Positions 25,086-36,822 are shown, numbered from the stretch's first letter. The stretch: DNA of 64,000 nt from Paramecium pentaurelia (GCA_905183005.1 CAJJDO010000139.1:249515-313514); one strand, 5' to 3'. Numbers and translations are program-made. The notes: generated from the sequence alone by a model not told the origin.

Positions 25086-26120
25086 ATAAAAAGCTTCTAA
25101 AAGGATTTGAAAGACAAGTAGTTTAAGAAGAATAGAGTAGAGGTAGGTTTTAAAAAGATTAGAAGAAGAGCAACCAGGAATAAGATTAATACGATTCCAA
25201 AACAATAAAGATTATAGTTCACATATAAATACAAAAGAAATAAAAATAGAATTAACCTGAAAATTAATAAATTTATAAGAGAACACTTTGTTTGTTATTT
25301 ATTTCTTACAATTTTAGAAAATTTTTCAGACTATTTGCTGGGTATGTTTAAATCTAAACATAAACTATTTATATAGAACAAAATGTGAAAGTTAAATTTA
25401 TAGATATAGCATGATTAAATAAAAAATTTAATGAATTTATTTCAGAGATTGTAAAAATGATCATAAGACTTGGTAAAAATGGATATAGAGATTTATTTGA
25501 ATAGGCTAAATAAAATAATTTTTTATTATTGAAATTGATGTTATTGGGAAAAAAAGCTGCAATGGTTGCTGAAAGAGTTATGACAGATATAAAGAAATAT
25601 CTCTAAAGAAGAAAGAAAAGCAGTTGCTTATCATGAAAGAGGACATGCAGCTATAAGTTGGTTTTTAGAAGGTGAAGCTACATTATTAAAAGTAATTACA
25701 ATTGTATATTATATATAGTTTACTATCATACAATGTTCCAAAGGTTTCGGTTCTTTAGGTTATGCAGAATATTTACTTAATAAAAGTTCTCTTGGATATA
25801 CTTGTTAAGAGAATATGTGGTTAATAGCATTTTTCAAAAGAGTAACTATAGAAATGGTAATCAAATGAAATTGTTAAAACTTCTAGTGATGTAATATGCA
25901 AAATAATAGTTGATGAAGTAAGATTAATAATTGTTTAATTTATTAAAAAAACTAAGGAAAATATAGTAAAATATTAATAATAAATCTAATAATTATTTGA
26001 GTAATTATTAATTAAGGAAACTCATGATATTAAGGAACTTATTAATACCTTATGTAAAGATATCACTTCCACCAATTTTAAAGAATACTTAGATAATAAG
26101 AAGAGAAAGAATAATTAATA
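25086..26120 (+). pseudogene. Dead m-AAA protease gene (AFG3/FtsH-like), internally deleted
   Basis: Fragments in different frames match the order of an AFG3/FtsH protease. Seen: a stretch like VKFIDIA from the AAA start, interrupted by TGA; a piece NGYRDLFEQAKQ from after Walker A; then ERKAVAYHERGHAAISWF, containing the zinc HExGH motif as HERGH; SKGFGSLGYAEYL; and a C-terminal helical segment (VDEVRLIIVQFIKKTKENI). The Walker A (GPPGTGKT) and Walker B segments are absent, and several TGA codons and frame changes intervene. The functional family is membrane-bound in mitochondria and degrades inner-membrane proteins. A paralogue must provide that function elsewhere. Confident as a relic; boundaries approximate. 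Confidence 0.85.
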
Positions 26121-26522
26121 TCTTAAAATATATTATTATTATATTTATTAAGTAAAATATTTAATCAATTATTATATAACTAGATCTTGAACTCTATCTA
26201 TTATAATAATTAATATTTTTAATTATAAAATATATTATTAAACATAATAATTTTAAATTGCATTATTTGATATTCATAATCTTAAGACATAAATAAATTT
26301 AATCAATATAAATTTTTATTATTTATAAAAATTAATATTATGTGTATTGATCTTATATCACCTCATATATTAAGTTTTTTGATCATTTTTGAAGGATTCT
26401 ATAAATATGGAATGTTTCTTATTCTTACTGTTGTTCTCCGAAATAATATTTTTTAAATTTTGTCTTTATAATATAATTATAATACTCCAAAATTTAATTC
26501 ATTTATATAAGAAAATAAATAA
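26121..26522. other. Intergenic, AT-rich; nothing recognisable
   Basis: About 400 bases between the dead protease and the next gene. No coding frame, repeat or hairpin of note. Presumably contains the promoter of the gene at 26523. Confidence 0.5.
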
Positions 26523-27383
26523 ATGTTCTCAGAAGCAACTAAGGAAGCAAAACCAGATTAATTGGTTCCTCAATTAAATTAGAATCCTAGTAGCACATTC
26601 TTTGTTTATAATTGTTACATACCTGTTGTCTAAGATTTTATGAATCAACCTCCAACATTGCAAGTTAGAAATTCAAGTATGTTTATTTTAAGTAATATAG
26701 GTGAATCATTCCCATAAATATTGAAATAAACAGACAGTTTATAAATGGGACATCTTGGAGGTGGGATGTCAATTCCAAGTTTTTAATTTGGTGCATCTAC
26801 ACCTTTTATAAATGCAGAAGATGTAATGAGAAATGTTTAACCACAACCTACTTAGAATCATTTTGCATCATTCATTTTAAATGAACAACTCAAACCATAG
26901 AATCAACCTTAAAAAAATAGAATTATTGAAGGAACGCAAATTATGTGTGACATTGAAATTGTACTCATTTCTCGTTATTTCGATATGAAGGCTACTGTAA
27001 TTGATTTGTCCGATTAAGATAGGTATTTTGCTCTCCTAACAATAAATACAATTTAAAAGAAGACACATCTATTTCGAATTCAGAATGGTTGAAAGATAGA
27101 ATGTCATACAGATATAAAAAACCTGTATATATATATATATATAAGAATAAAATTAGATCAAAGAATCTTTTTGTGATATGATTGAAGTTATTCAAAAAGA
27201 AGGTGAATCAAACATGAAGGGAATCATCTAACCGATTAAATTCTAATAAAATGGTTTTGATTCTATAGAACGGTAAGTTCCAAAAAGTGTGAAATTAGAA
27301 AAACCATTCTCACTTTTTATTTTAGAAATACAATAACTTGTTTCATAATTTCTATTTAATACCTATTGATAAAATTGAACTGA
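26523..27383 (+). CDS. Unknown Gln/Pro/Asn-rich protein
   Basis: ATG at 26523 opens a clearly coding first exon of about 160 codons (MFSEATKEAKPDQLVPQ...), low in complexity with Gln, Asn, Pro and Met-Gly patches, followed by a more ordered part (IVLISRYFDMKATVIDLSD). A 37-nt GT...AAAAG block near 27016-27052 and a 26-nt block near 27273-27298 bring the frame to TGA at 27381-27383, giving about 265 residues. The AT microsatellite at 27124-27143 is then coding or part of a further intron. I do not recognise the family. Exons 2 and 3 are uncertain; exon 1 is firm. Confidence 0.55.
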
Positions 27384-27615
27384 ATGTTGTTTAAATGTTT
27401 ATATGTTCCTTATTTTAACCATTTTCCATAAATTATTTAATCATAATGCATCAATAATGTTTCACTATTCCATATTATTCAAAATTAATAATTAATTATT
27501 TATTATAAATTATAAAATTTTATATTTTATAATTATACTAATCCTATTTTATAAAAAAAGGTATATACATATATATCTATAATAAATTATAAATATATTA
27601 ATCTTATTTATAAAC

Positions 27616-28307
27616 TCAACCCCATCTATACATACCAGGTGGATAAAATGGACGAGCTATCATTTTATCTGAAACTTAATATGCCTTAATAACAGGTAAA
27701 TTTGCAAAATTTTCATTATGTTTCTATAATCCAACCAAAGTTGTAAATACTTCTGGTTTATAATTTCTCAATATTTCCTCTGCTTCAAACAATTAAAAAT
27801 CAATATATGTCAAATTATCTCCCACAGCCCATTTTTGATTCTCCAAGAATTTACTTAGTTTCTCTGCTATCCATAACACTTCTTGATTAAAGAAATCATC
27901 CTTCTTTGCTTCAAATTAGTCTTCTGGAATTGTAAATAATGCAATCAGACTTTTGAATAAGTCTTGCAAAACTCCTCTTACAGATGCCAGAGTAACCTAT
28001 TCCTTTGGATTTTAACCTAATAACTCTGGTTTATTGGCACGGTAAGCCAAATAAACATAGAGTGCTTAGCTCTCAAAAACCAATTCATCTCCATCCTTTA
28101 TGTAAGGTAAATTCACTAGAACATGTTAATTGAGTGGAGCAGATGTGACATCAGCAAACCATTCTTCAGGTTTGTAATATCTCTTTTCCTCATATGGTAA
28201 TCCTAGATACTCTAAATAGAATCTCACTATAAATAGTGATTATATAATTTACATGGTTAAGCAAGACCTCTGATAGCCCAATATCCTAAGACAACTCTGT
28301 CTCCCAT
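27616..28307 (-). CDS. Glutathione S-transferase, mu-like
   Basis: Conjugates glutathione to electrophiles in the cytosol. Two exons give 221 residues, ATG 28305-28307 to TGA 27616-27618, with a 26-nt intron at 28227-28252 that splits the codon in QPLRFYLE. The N-terminal thioredoxin-like domain shows VLGYWAIRGLAQPLR with the catalytic Tyr in GYW, YLGLPYEEKRY, and the glutathione-binding ESQALYVYLA (the usual ESxAI). The C-terminal helical domain includes AVGDNLTYIDFQLFE, matching the conserved GdxlTyaDf N-capping motif. Normal length for the family. It shares a 142-bp divergent promoter with the phosphatase at 28450. Confidence 0.95.
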
Positions 28308-28449
28308 TTTTTAATTAAATTATTAACCAAATTTAATTTTAAGAGTTGTATTTAAAGGGTAAATAGTAGTATAGATTTAGAATATTCTATAATTTAATAT
28401 ATACAAAAATAGTTATAAATTAATGAATTATATATATATATATATTAAA
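28308..28449. promoter_or_regulatory. Divergent intergenic promoter region, 142 bp
   Basis: Lies between the GST start (minus strand) and the phosphatase start (plus strand), so it must hold both promoters. Contains an AT dinucleotide run (28432-28445) right before the phosphatase ATG. No specific factor site is recognised. Confidence 0.5.
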
Positions 28450-28971
28450 ATGTAGAATAATTAATAATAATAAGCTAAAAAAGAGGAAGGTGCCACTTTA
28501 ATTTTGGAAGAGAAATTTAAGTTATATTTAGGGGATTTGGATGACGCATAGAATAAGGTATTTTAAGAAGTTATAGGTTAAGCAATGGCTAAAATAACAT
28601 AAAATAGGTTGTGTAATAACAGTTGCAAATGGTTAACCTGTTAGTTATTATGATAATAAAATAATACATCATTATTATTTTATAGATGATAAAGCAGATT
28701 TTAAAATATAAAAATATTTTTCAAAAGTATTTCATGATATTGATAGAGAGATTCAAACAACTAATGTGTTAAGTAAATTATACTAAATTAATTTATAGTA
28801 CATTGTGCTGCTGGGATTTCTAGATCTGCTACAATTGTTATAGCATATTTAATTATGAAGAAAGGAATGTCATTCAAACAAGCATTTCATTATGTTAAAA
28901 GTAGAAGACCAATGATAAGACCAAATCCAGGTTTTTTGAGTATACTTGAATCTTTAGAATAAAAATAATGA
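28450..28971 (+). CDS. Dual-specificity phosphatase (DUSP-like)
   Basis: Three exons, 158 residues, with introns at 28558-28576 (only 19 nt) and 28773-28798 (26 nt). The catalytic loop IHCAAGISRSATIVIAYL contains the HCxxGxxRS signature with nucleophilic Cys and phosphate-binding Arg, formed across intron 2. Upstream are KVKQWLKQHKIGCVITVANG, typical of DUSP strand/helix 1, and a region YYFIDDKADFK where the general-acid Asp is expected. This is a minimal phosphatase without added domains and probably acts on phospho-Tyr/Thr of MAP kinases or similar. A STE11-like kinase lies 2 kb away, but a link is only inferred. Confidence 0.92.
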
Positions 28972-28976
28972 ATGTT

Positions 28977-29156
28977 TCATTAAATTATACAAAGACCATA
29001 TTCACGTTCCTTGCCAAATTCCACTATTTTCTCAAATTCATCATTGTCTGGAATTTCAATCAATTTAGCATCAACTTTGGTTACATATTTTGACTCCCTT
29101 ACAAAGCTTTTACTCTATTATGTTTGGATAGCCGTTTAAGATGAGTTCTATTGCAT
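28977..29156 (-). CDS. Small hypothetical protein, 59 residues
   Basis: Intronless minus-strand frame, ATG 29154-29156 to TGA 28977-28979, squeezed between the phosphatase (5 bp away, converging) and GET3. The composition is balanced, with acidic and basic residues (ESKYVTKVDAKLIEIPDNDE), unlike the Phe/Ile/Asn-rich translation of random AT-rich DNA here, so it is probably real. No known motif. It could alternatively be the last exon of an unseen splice form of GET3. Confidence 0.6.
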
Positions 29157-29196
29157 TTATTATTATTATTATATATATATTAAAATAACAACTTAA

Positions 29197-30298
29197 TCAA
29201 AATTATGGCACACTTTTAGGCTTTAATAGAAGTTCACAAAATTGTTTGAGACCATCAATTCCTCTAACTTCATTTTCTTAGAGTGGCATAATAACAACAT
29301 GAAAATCATCATATAAATCAAGCATTTGATCTAAATATTTCTTTTGCATTTTAGCTCTAGCATTACACATTTTACATTAATCATCTAAATATATATATAT
29401 ATATTATTAATACCTGGAAAGAGTACTTAATTTATAACTATGTTATGAATATCTATTTTAAATTTAGTTAATTCTTAAACAAGTCTTTCAGTTTCATACA
29501 TAGATAAAAACTCTGGAATACAAACACCAATAAATGTTGTTTTATTCTTTTTTTATATAAATTAATATATACTCTATCCTTCATTTATGCATTCACTTTA
29601 GTTACAGTATCTTTCATGGTCTCAATTTTACTAAACATTTGATTCATTTATTAATCAAATTCTTCTTATGATCCAAATAGTCCTTAAAATTAAGAAGCAA
29701 GATTTTAGAAATTATATCTCAATTAAACTAACTTATTCAAACCCTTTTCCATAATATTAGGAAAATTAAGTAATCTCAATGTATGTCCAGTAGGTGCTGT
29801 ATCAAATATAATTAAATCATATTTCATCTCATCAACAGAACTATATTAATATTTAATAATATATTATTACTTCATCAATTCAGCAAAACTCATAGCTTCA
29901 TCAATTCCTGGTACTGAACTAATTAATTCAGATAACAAAGATTTTGTAGCTTAATCATTCATAAATCCTTAAAGAGTTGGTAATTTTAATTTATCTGGAT
30001 CTACTGTAGGATCTATTTCCATGGCACTTAAATTCTCTATTCCTTTAATTTAAGTAGGTTGACTTCCAATCTTTTAATCAAAACAATCACTCAGATTATG
30101 AGCTGGATCAGTTGAAATTATTATTGTCTACAATATATTCATATATATTCATACTTTCTTTCCATTTTTTGCAAATAATGTTGCTAAAGAACTGGAAGTA
30201 GTTGTTTTTCCTACACCTCCTTTACCTCCAACAAATATCCACTTTAAAGATGAATTCTCTAGAACATTCTTTAATGTTGGTTCCACTTATTATTACAT
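29197..30298 (-). CDS. GET3: GET3/ASNA1 ATPase for tail-anchored protein delivery
   Basis: Cytosolic ATPase dimer that shields the C-terminal membrane helix of tail-anchored proteins and hands it to the ER receptor. Four exons give 339 residues, with introns at 30128-30154, 29547-29572 and 29385-29413. Seen: the deviant Walker A GGKGGVGKTTTSSSLA, switch I STDPAHNLSD, switch II DTAPTGHTLRLL, a helical substrate-binding section rich in Met and Gln, and the zinc CxxC DDQCKMCNAR that holds the dimer together. The CxxC marks it as the eukaryotic GET3 class rather than bacterial ArsA. Normal length, all key residues present. Confidence 0.96.
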
Positions 30299-30426
30299 TA
30301 TTTAAATTTATATAAATTTTCCATATATTCCTAAATTTCTAAATGCTTTCTTATTTAATGTAAAAATTAAGATTAATATCTTCTCGAATTTTATAAATGA
30401 GAATTTAAGTTATCATTAGAAAATAT

Positions 30427-31482
30427 TCAAATTTCTTTTTTTATCCAAGGATCATCTTTTAATATTTCAGCATGTGGTCTTTAGTCTTTATTATAAGTAC
30501 AACATCTTTTTATAAAGTTTTAGCATTCTTTCGAGAGATGAGTAGGTATAGGTGGACATTTTAAATTCTATATAGCCTCTAATAACTAAGCTAAAGATTT
30601 TATATTAGGCCTAATTTGAATACAATATTTGTATTTACCATGGATGTTCTGCTGTTGCCATCTCTATTATTACACATCCTAAACTCCATACATCTACTCT
30701 TCTACCATATTTCTTTTCCTTCATTAGCAATTCTGGAGCCATCCATTTGAAAGAACTGTTAAAATTACTATATAATACCCTTTCATAGACTAACAAAATT
30801 CAGTATCAGATAAATTAATTGCTTCTTTCCATGATGAGGATCCAAAATCTGCTATTTTTATTTATCCTCTTTAATTTGATAGAATGTTTCCACATTTCAA
30901 ATCTCTATGCACAACTGCTTAACGATGCAAATAAATTAATCCATCCAAAATTTAAATTGTAAATTTTCTTATCAATGTTTCATTAAACTTTCCAAACTAT
31001 TTCAATCTATCAGATAAACTGCCGCCTATTTTACTTTATATACTATTACCATCCATATATTCTAAATAAACATTTAACATTCCTGCTTCTCTCATATATC
31101 CATAATATTATACTATATTTTTATGAGTCAATTTTGAAAGAATTATAATCTCATTATCCACTGATTCTATTAACTATTTTCCATCCATTTATTTTACAGC
31201 AATAAATTTACCTTAAATGAATCCTACAAACACATCTCCAAATGCTCCACTACCAATCTTCTTCCCTAATCTCAAATCTTTGAAATTGTATTCACATCCA
31301 ACTGCCTTTTATGAATCCTCTTATTGATCACATAACATAGGTTTTAAAACTAAAGGAGCTGGTTTCCTTATTCGAAAATCCTTAGGACTAAGCAAAGTCT
31401 TATTTTGTGGTTCCGGAGAACAAATTATACAAATTTAAGTAGTTTGATTTGCACTATCACTAGGATCGATGCTCTATTTCAT
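30427..31482 (-). CDS. STE11/MAPKKK-like serine/threonine kinase
   Basis: Three exons, 334 residues, introns at 30756-30778 and 30611-30638. A single kinase domain with a 70-residue N-terminal extension. Seen: Gly loop IGSGAFGDVF, VAIK-type lysine in IAVKQM, HRDLKCGNIL catalytic loop, ADFGSS metal loop, MAPEL (APE) after the first intron, and DVWSLGCVIIEM. The combination with a HPWPN stretch is typical of MAPKKKs, which activate MAP kinase kinases. All catalytic residues are intact. No regulatory domain is visible besides the extension, which carries a Cys-containing motif (QICIICSPEPQ). Confidence 0.92.
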
Positions 31483-31775
31483 TTATAAATAAAAAAAATA
31501 ATTGTATTTTTATCAAATTTTGATAAGTAATGCTTCCCTAAAATACTATTATTAACAAATAACATGAACTATTATTACTCTTTAAACTTTATTATACATA
31601 TTATAATACATATCCATTTTTACTAGCTTAGATTTTATAAAAAATTATAATACAATTAAGTTTGATTATAATTAATTATAATAAAGTACTAAATCAACGT
31701 TCTCTTTTTTGTTGATCCTACAATCAATCTAAATAAAAAACATATAAAAATTAAAGTTAATCTTATATAATAGAA

Positions 31776-32010
31776 TCACTAAAATTCATATTTATATCCC
31801 TCTTTTTCCATCAATTATTGATATTCATAATACTTAAATAATGGAGTTGCTATTTTTATTAAGTAATTTTTATTATTTGCTTAATTGAGTTCTAAATAAA
31901 CTATTTATTATTTCTATTCTATGTATTGTGTTTATTCAATTTTCAATCTAAAAATTTCATTTTTTAATAAAATGGATTTATTAAATTCTTATTTACATAA
32001 AGAAACATTA
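31776..32010 (-). CDS. Probable small gene or 3' exon, unknown
   Basis: On the minus strand, a frame ending with TGA at 31776-31778 has good coding character for about 75 codons (LELNQANNKNYLIKIATPL, then EYQQLMEKEGYKYEF). Upstream, to about 32170, other frames look coding (MNIYNRLFIQ...) but I could not find the splice that joins them. It is either a small gene with an unresolved 5' part or a remnant. Family unknown. Confidence 0.4.
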
Positions 32011-32530
32011 ATACAAAATTATATATAGATATATATTTATTTTAGTACTCAATTAATAATTATAATCAATCAGACTAATAGAAAATCTTAAATAATCTTT
32101 AAAATGTTTCAGTTAGAGTTATTATTATTATTAAATAAATAATCTATTATAAATGTTCATTCATTAGATAATTTTTTATATAAGAATTTAATTTTAGATT
32201 AAGTACAAATAAGATTATTTCTTATAATATTTTTAGATTTTCTTTATTTAAATAATAATACCAAATTTTAAAATGGTAATTATTATCACAAATAAAATGT
32301 AAACCAAACTATAGAATATTTAGTATTATTAATTTTTAATAATTTATTATTAATTATCTGAAATGTTTAGGTTTTGACTTGTATTTGTCTTTCAATTAAA
32401 TACTTGAATTGTTATCAATAATGCTATATTTTATTTGATTATTCGTAGAATCTTTGTTATAATAACTGATTAATACCTGTTAATGTTAATGATAGTTGTG
32501 TAGCGATAAAGGGAATATTAGAATTAATTA
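32011..32530. other. Mostly non-coding, AT-rich
   Basis: About 520 bases between the uncertain minus-strand gene and the next plus-strand gene. It may contain the missing 5' exon of the former (around 32011-32170) and the promoter of the gene at 32531. No other structure seen. Confidence 0.4.
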
Positions 32531-33232
32531 ATGCAATCCTCCATAAAAAATAATCCCATCTCAGGGAATACTGTTTGTTAAATTCAGAATAGAGGTATAA
32601 GAACTTTCACTGCACATGATCATATTAAAAGTTCATGTATTGTTAAGAGTACTCCTTTGAATAAAACTCCTAACAGACACAAAATCCCAGATCATACAAA
32701 TGAGCATTTCTATCATTAAGACAATTCATTTTCTCAAAGAAATTTAAGAAAGAGTTTAAGTACATTTAAACCAAAGGAAAATATGAAGGATCCATTAAGT
32801 AGAAAGATTTCAGAAATATATGGATAAGAAATAAAAGTTAGTCGTTCACCAATAAAATAATAATAACAATAAGAGACAATATCTCCTTAGAAAAGAAGAA
32901 TAATGGATAATAGGAGTTCATATGTTGATTAAAATGACATTTATGAAGTTAATCTCAATTATAATAAAGAAAAATCACTACCATCAGATGTTAATTGGTT
33001 TTATGTTGATACAATTAAACATAGATATGATTATAAAATAGAGTAACCAAATCCTAATCGTACTTCTTAGAAAGATTAAAGAAGTGTTTTAGATGTATAT
33101 AATAATAACATACCAAAAAATAATTATTATTAAAAATAGAATGAAAAGCTCTCTAAAAAATAAGAAGTTGCACTCTAATATACATATTTAAGAGCAGTTA
33201 AAAGATCAGAATTGGTTATGAAAAAAAAATGA
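32531..33232 (+). CDS. Basic hypothetical protein, 233 residues
   Basis: Intronless frame from ATG at 32531 to TGA at 33230-33232. Rich in Ser, Asn, Lys, Arg and Gln, with no hydrophobic segment and several Ser-Pro or Thr-Pro sites (KSTPLNKTPNRHK, SRSPIK, TISPQKRR) that could be phosphorylated. One more ordered stretch (SLPSDVNWFYVDTIKHRYDY) occurs in the middle. Probably a largely disordered cytoskeletal or nuclear protein; no family recognised. It converges with HAP2, with 245 bp between the two stops. Confidence 0.8.
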
Positions 33233-33477
33233 TATTTACTAACATAAATTATAAAATTCAATTTGTAAAAAAAGGATTTAATATTATATTATCATTTTTT
33301 AAATCTATAAATCTTTAGGTATTTTATTTTAATATAATTTATTATATGATATGTAATTATCAATTATTTCTTTAAAGTTTTTTTAATTTATTATATATTT
33401 GAATATTATTAAGTGTAATATAAAATTATTAATAAATAAAATACATAAAGATATTATATATATATATATATTTAGTA

Positions 33478-35591
33478 TCATAATAAACTGAATAATGGTA
33501 GATCAGTTAATAGATTATTAAATAGTAGTACTGATTCACATTTTTTTTAGAAATATTTTTTAACATTTCTCTCTAAAGATTCTTATCCATATACATCTTA
33601 AAAGATCTTCAAGAAATTACTATTTTTTTTAATTTTTATATTTATTAATTATTTTTTATGGTATGATGCCAATACTTCGAATGAAACATCTGATTATAAC
33701 TAATTTGAAATAGGATCTGAACCTGATACTAAATTTAAATACATAATTCTATTTTCTATTAATTAAAGTGAAGAATTTTCAATATTATTTTCAGATATAG
33801 AATTTTCATATCTTTTATTTGATTTATGATTGATAGTATAATCTTTTTATATTATTGTTTCTAATGGACGAGATTTACATTTATGTTATTTTTTACAGCA
33901 ACACAATTTCTTTCTATAACTTATACAAGTTAAACATATTATAATAAAGAAAAATGTGATTCCAATAACAGTAAAAAATGTTATAATCTAAGAATTACAA
34001 TCATTCAAAATATAACAAGTTATGTCAAAAAATATTGAGCAATCTGAATTACAATTATTATATACTTCATCTAAAGCATTAATTTCATTATCTTATATAT
34101 TTTATTCATCATGATTTTATTCACTTTCATATTATATTTCTGTTGTATTAAATTCTATTTATTTCCAATCCAAAAGTGTACCTTAATTGTTTAATAAACT
34201 AAAATTACACTAATTTGATTTATTCATATCACTTAAAACATTCACATCTTTTTTTATAATATAACTTTCCAATGGTTCTAAATATAATGCTACTGTATTA
34301 ATTGGAATAACATTAATCGAACAATTTAAATATGTATTAAATTCACTTGCAATATCTCCAACATTTGTAATTTAAGCATAAAGTAATCCATTCCCAGATT
34401 TAGCTTCAAAATCTTATATTTCTGCTAAATCTATTTTCCCTTTTCCTAAATTAACTACATAAGATATAAGACCAGTAGTATTTATCTCAAGTGTTATCAT
34501 TGTTGACATAGATCCCTCTACATTGTACTACAAAAATGTCTCATTATTCATATAAATAGACTTAAATTTACCATATCTTGATAATAAATATTTTGGTTAT
34601 GAATTATTAGCAATTAAAGCTTAATCTTCTAAATAAAAATCTTCTAATTAATTCTTTAAACATGATTTCACTTATTTCTTACATCTCTCACCCTCTGTAC
34701 GAAATGCACTATAAGAAACTCCTATCTTATTACATTCACCACGACCAACCTATTCTTTTGATACTATCATAAATGCAGCAGAACCTGCCTATACTCTTGC
34801 ATTACTACTAGGTGAAGATGGTCTCATAAAATAAAAAGATTCTAAAGATGGTGGTGGATTCAATGGTGTGAAGTCTCCTATTATTCTACCAATTAAAGTT
34901 TTGCCTTAAACAACTTTTACCTCACTCCCCAATTTTAATTCCTCTGATTCCTAATTAGAATAAGTAACTTAAATTGTTATATTATAAAATATGCTATAAG
35001 TTGAGATTTCGTAAGCACTTAATAATTAATATATATTTATTACCTATACCATAAATTCGAGTATCGAAGACAGAATGCCATTGTGGCTGTAGTCAATCCA
35101 GCTTAACGACATATGTTTCCTCTTGCAAACTCATCACCAAGACCAATTAAATCAAGTATACCACAAGAACAACAAAATCCTTGACTATCAAATATTTTCT
35201 TCTTGTTTTCATATTGAAATCCACAAGTAGGGGAATTTGAATACCAACTATCATCACATGATAAAATTGCACCTGCTATCTTAACTTCATATGGTTGACT
35301 ATTATAATCTTATGTGTATTTTAATGGATAAAAAGCATAAACTGGAGTTTTGGTTACTGAAATAATAATTGGTGTTTTAAGTTATGATGTTTAATTATCT
35401 ACTGTTGTTTCACTAATCTTAATATATTCTGTCACAATATTTTAAGCATTCTCTACTGTAAGTGATATAAGCATTTTCTCAGAACATTAAGTATTGTTTG
35501 TTGAATTTGAATAACATTTATTTATTTGAGATTACGAAATAATCTCAGCTAAAGACTTGAGTATTAGACAAAAGAAAATTATTGCTATCAT
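33478..35591 (-). CDS. HAP2: HAP2/GCS1 gamete membrane fusion protein
   Basis: Ancestral class II-type fusogen that merges gamete or conjugating-cell membranes. 695 residues in two exons (intron 35018-35043, 26 nt, ending AAG). Signal peptide at 1-15 (MIAIIFFCLILKSLA). The Cys-rich ectodomain contains the HAP2-GCS1 signature: GFCCSCG, then ARGNICRQ, FCLRYSNLWYSAYEI, the last formed across the intron. There are further paired cysteines and N-glycosylation sites. One transmembrane helix lies near residues 530-555 (IITFFTVIGITFFFIIICLT), followed by a membrane-proximal RKKLCCCKK cluster likely to be palmitoylated. A cytoplasmic tail of about 135 residues follows. In ciliates it is expected at the mating junction. 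Confidence 0.93.
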
Positions 35592-36387
35592 TTTATAATA
35601 TTCATTTTTTAGTTATGAAAATTAATATATAATCAAAATTGAACTAAATTTTTAGTTTAAGTTATAGATTACATTAATTTGATGAGTTTAAAATTATATT
35701 TTAACAAATTCAAAAGAATCACATAACTAGATACTTAAAATTCATAGAGTATATTAAAAATGTAGAAATAAAACAAGAAAATAAAAATAAACATTCAAGA
35801 TTAATTCTTTCTAAATATTTAATTTTATCATAATTTTTGGGATTGAAATTTATTGCTTGGTTTTTAATTCTTTTTAGAATATATTTAATTCCAATTTACT
35901 ATCCTAATATTAATTTTCATTCAATCCATATTAAGATAATCTTTATTAGAAGTGTTTGTGTTATAATCATTATTTTATTCAATATTCATTTAATTCGCAT
36001 AAATATATAATTTCTCTACTTCAATAAACTGAACTTATTCTCTACGATTTTTTATTTCAAAATATAATTGTAAAAAAAAATATCAATACAATTAAATCCA
36101 TTAAATTAATGATAAAATCTTAATCAATTAAATAAATAGAATGTAAATTTAGATATCTATTTATTTAATATACATCTTTTTGTTTTACCAATTTTTATTC
36201 AATTTTATTTTCATTTTTATAAAAACATGACATATATTATTTAAATTTTTATCTGCTAAATCAAAATATCTCACTAATATTTATTTATAGAAGTTTATTA
36301 CCAAAATAAGAGGTTCTTTAGAAGATTATTATATATATGAATTTTAATTATAATTATAAATGCTTGTAAATTTTGAATTTAAAATAC
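35592..36387. other. Intergenic region upstream of HAP2; no confident gene
   Basis: About 800 bases. The plus strand has two consecutive open frames (35682-35846 and 35847 to about 36460) whose translations are dominated by Phe, Tyr, Asn and Ile. The second overlaps the antisense of the gene at 36388. These are more likely TGA-poor AT-rich DNA than genes. The HAP2 promoter must lie near 35592-35800. Confidence 0.4.
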
Positions 36388-36755
36388 TCAAATTGCACCA
36401 ACAATTCTAGGAATAAATCCTTTAATTAGCTCAATCACAGGCATCATTCTTCCACCTGAAGGTCCCTAATCATCATCATTATTTTCATCATCAGAAAATT
36501 CTTCTTATTATTTTTAAGTTTCATTGGTATCCTATTCTACTTGACTAGCTTCTTCAGCAAATTCACTTTCGTATAATAAATATTCTTTTAAGATAGATCT
36601 AACAGGAATAGATTAAACTTTATTCTACAAATAGAATTCATAATTACCTATTCAAAAAAGTATACTCTATCATTCAAAGTGATTTCAGTATCTGGAACAA
36701 CACAAATAGCTTGTCTCATATTTTTGAAGAATGTTGTAGACAAGCGTGCAATCAT
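36388..36755 (-). CDS. Small acidic protein, 114 residues
   Basis: Two exons with a 23-nt intron at 36625-36647; exon sum 115 codons including stop. The N-terminal half (MIARLSTTFFKNMRQAICVV) could form an amphipathic or mitochondrial-targeting helix. The middle is strongly acidic (SDDENNDDDQ), and the end has a short hydrophobic helix (MPVIELIKGFIPRIVGAI). No family recognised. Its stop is followed by non-coding DNA and its start lies 68 bp from the end of the AGC kinase. Confidence 0.7.
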
Positions 36756-36822
36756 AGATAAACTAAAAAGTTGATTAATTTATTTAATTGATTTGATTAA
36801 AATATTATATTTTTATGTTTTT

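Noticed and set aside
27124..27143. TA microsatellite as a telomere-related or regulatory element
   Set aside because: Simple AT dinucleotide runs occur at many places in this window; this one lies within or beside an intron of an uncertain gene.
33478..35591. HAP2 as a captured viral fusion gene
   Set aside because: The fold is related to viral class II fusogens, but the cysteine signature and layout are those of the ancient eukaryotic gamete protein. The intron and codon use match neighbouring genes.
35682..36460. Plus-strand frames upstream of HAP2 as genes
   Set aside because: Phe/Tyr/Asn/Ile-dominated translation; the longer frame overlaps the antisense strand of a better-supported gene at 36388-36755.
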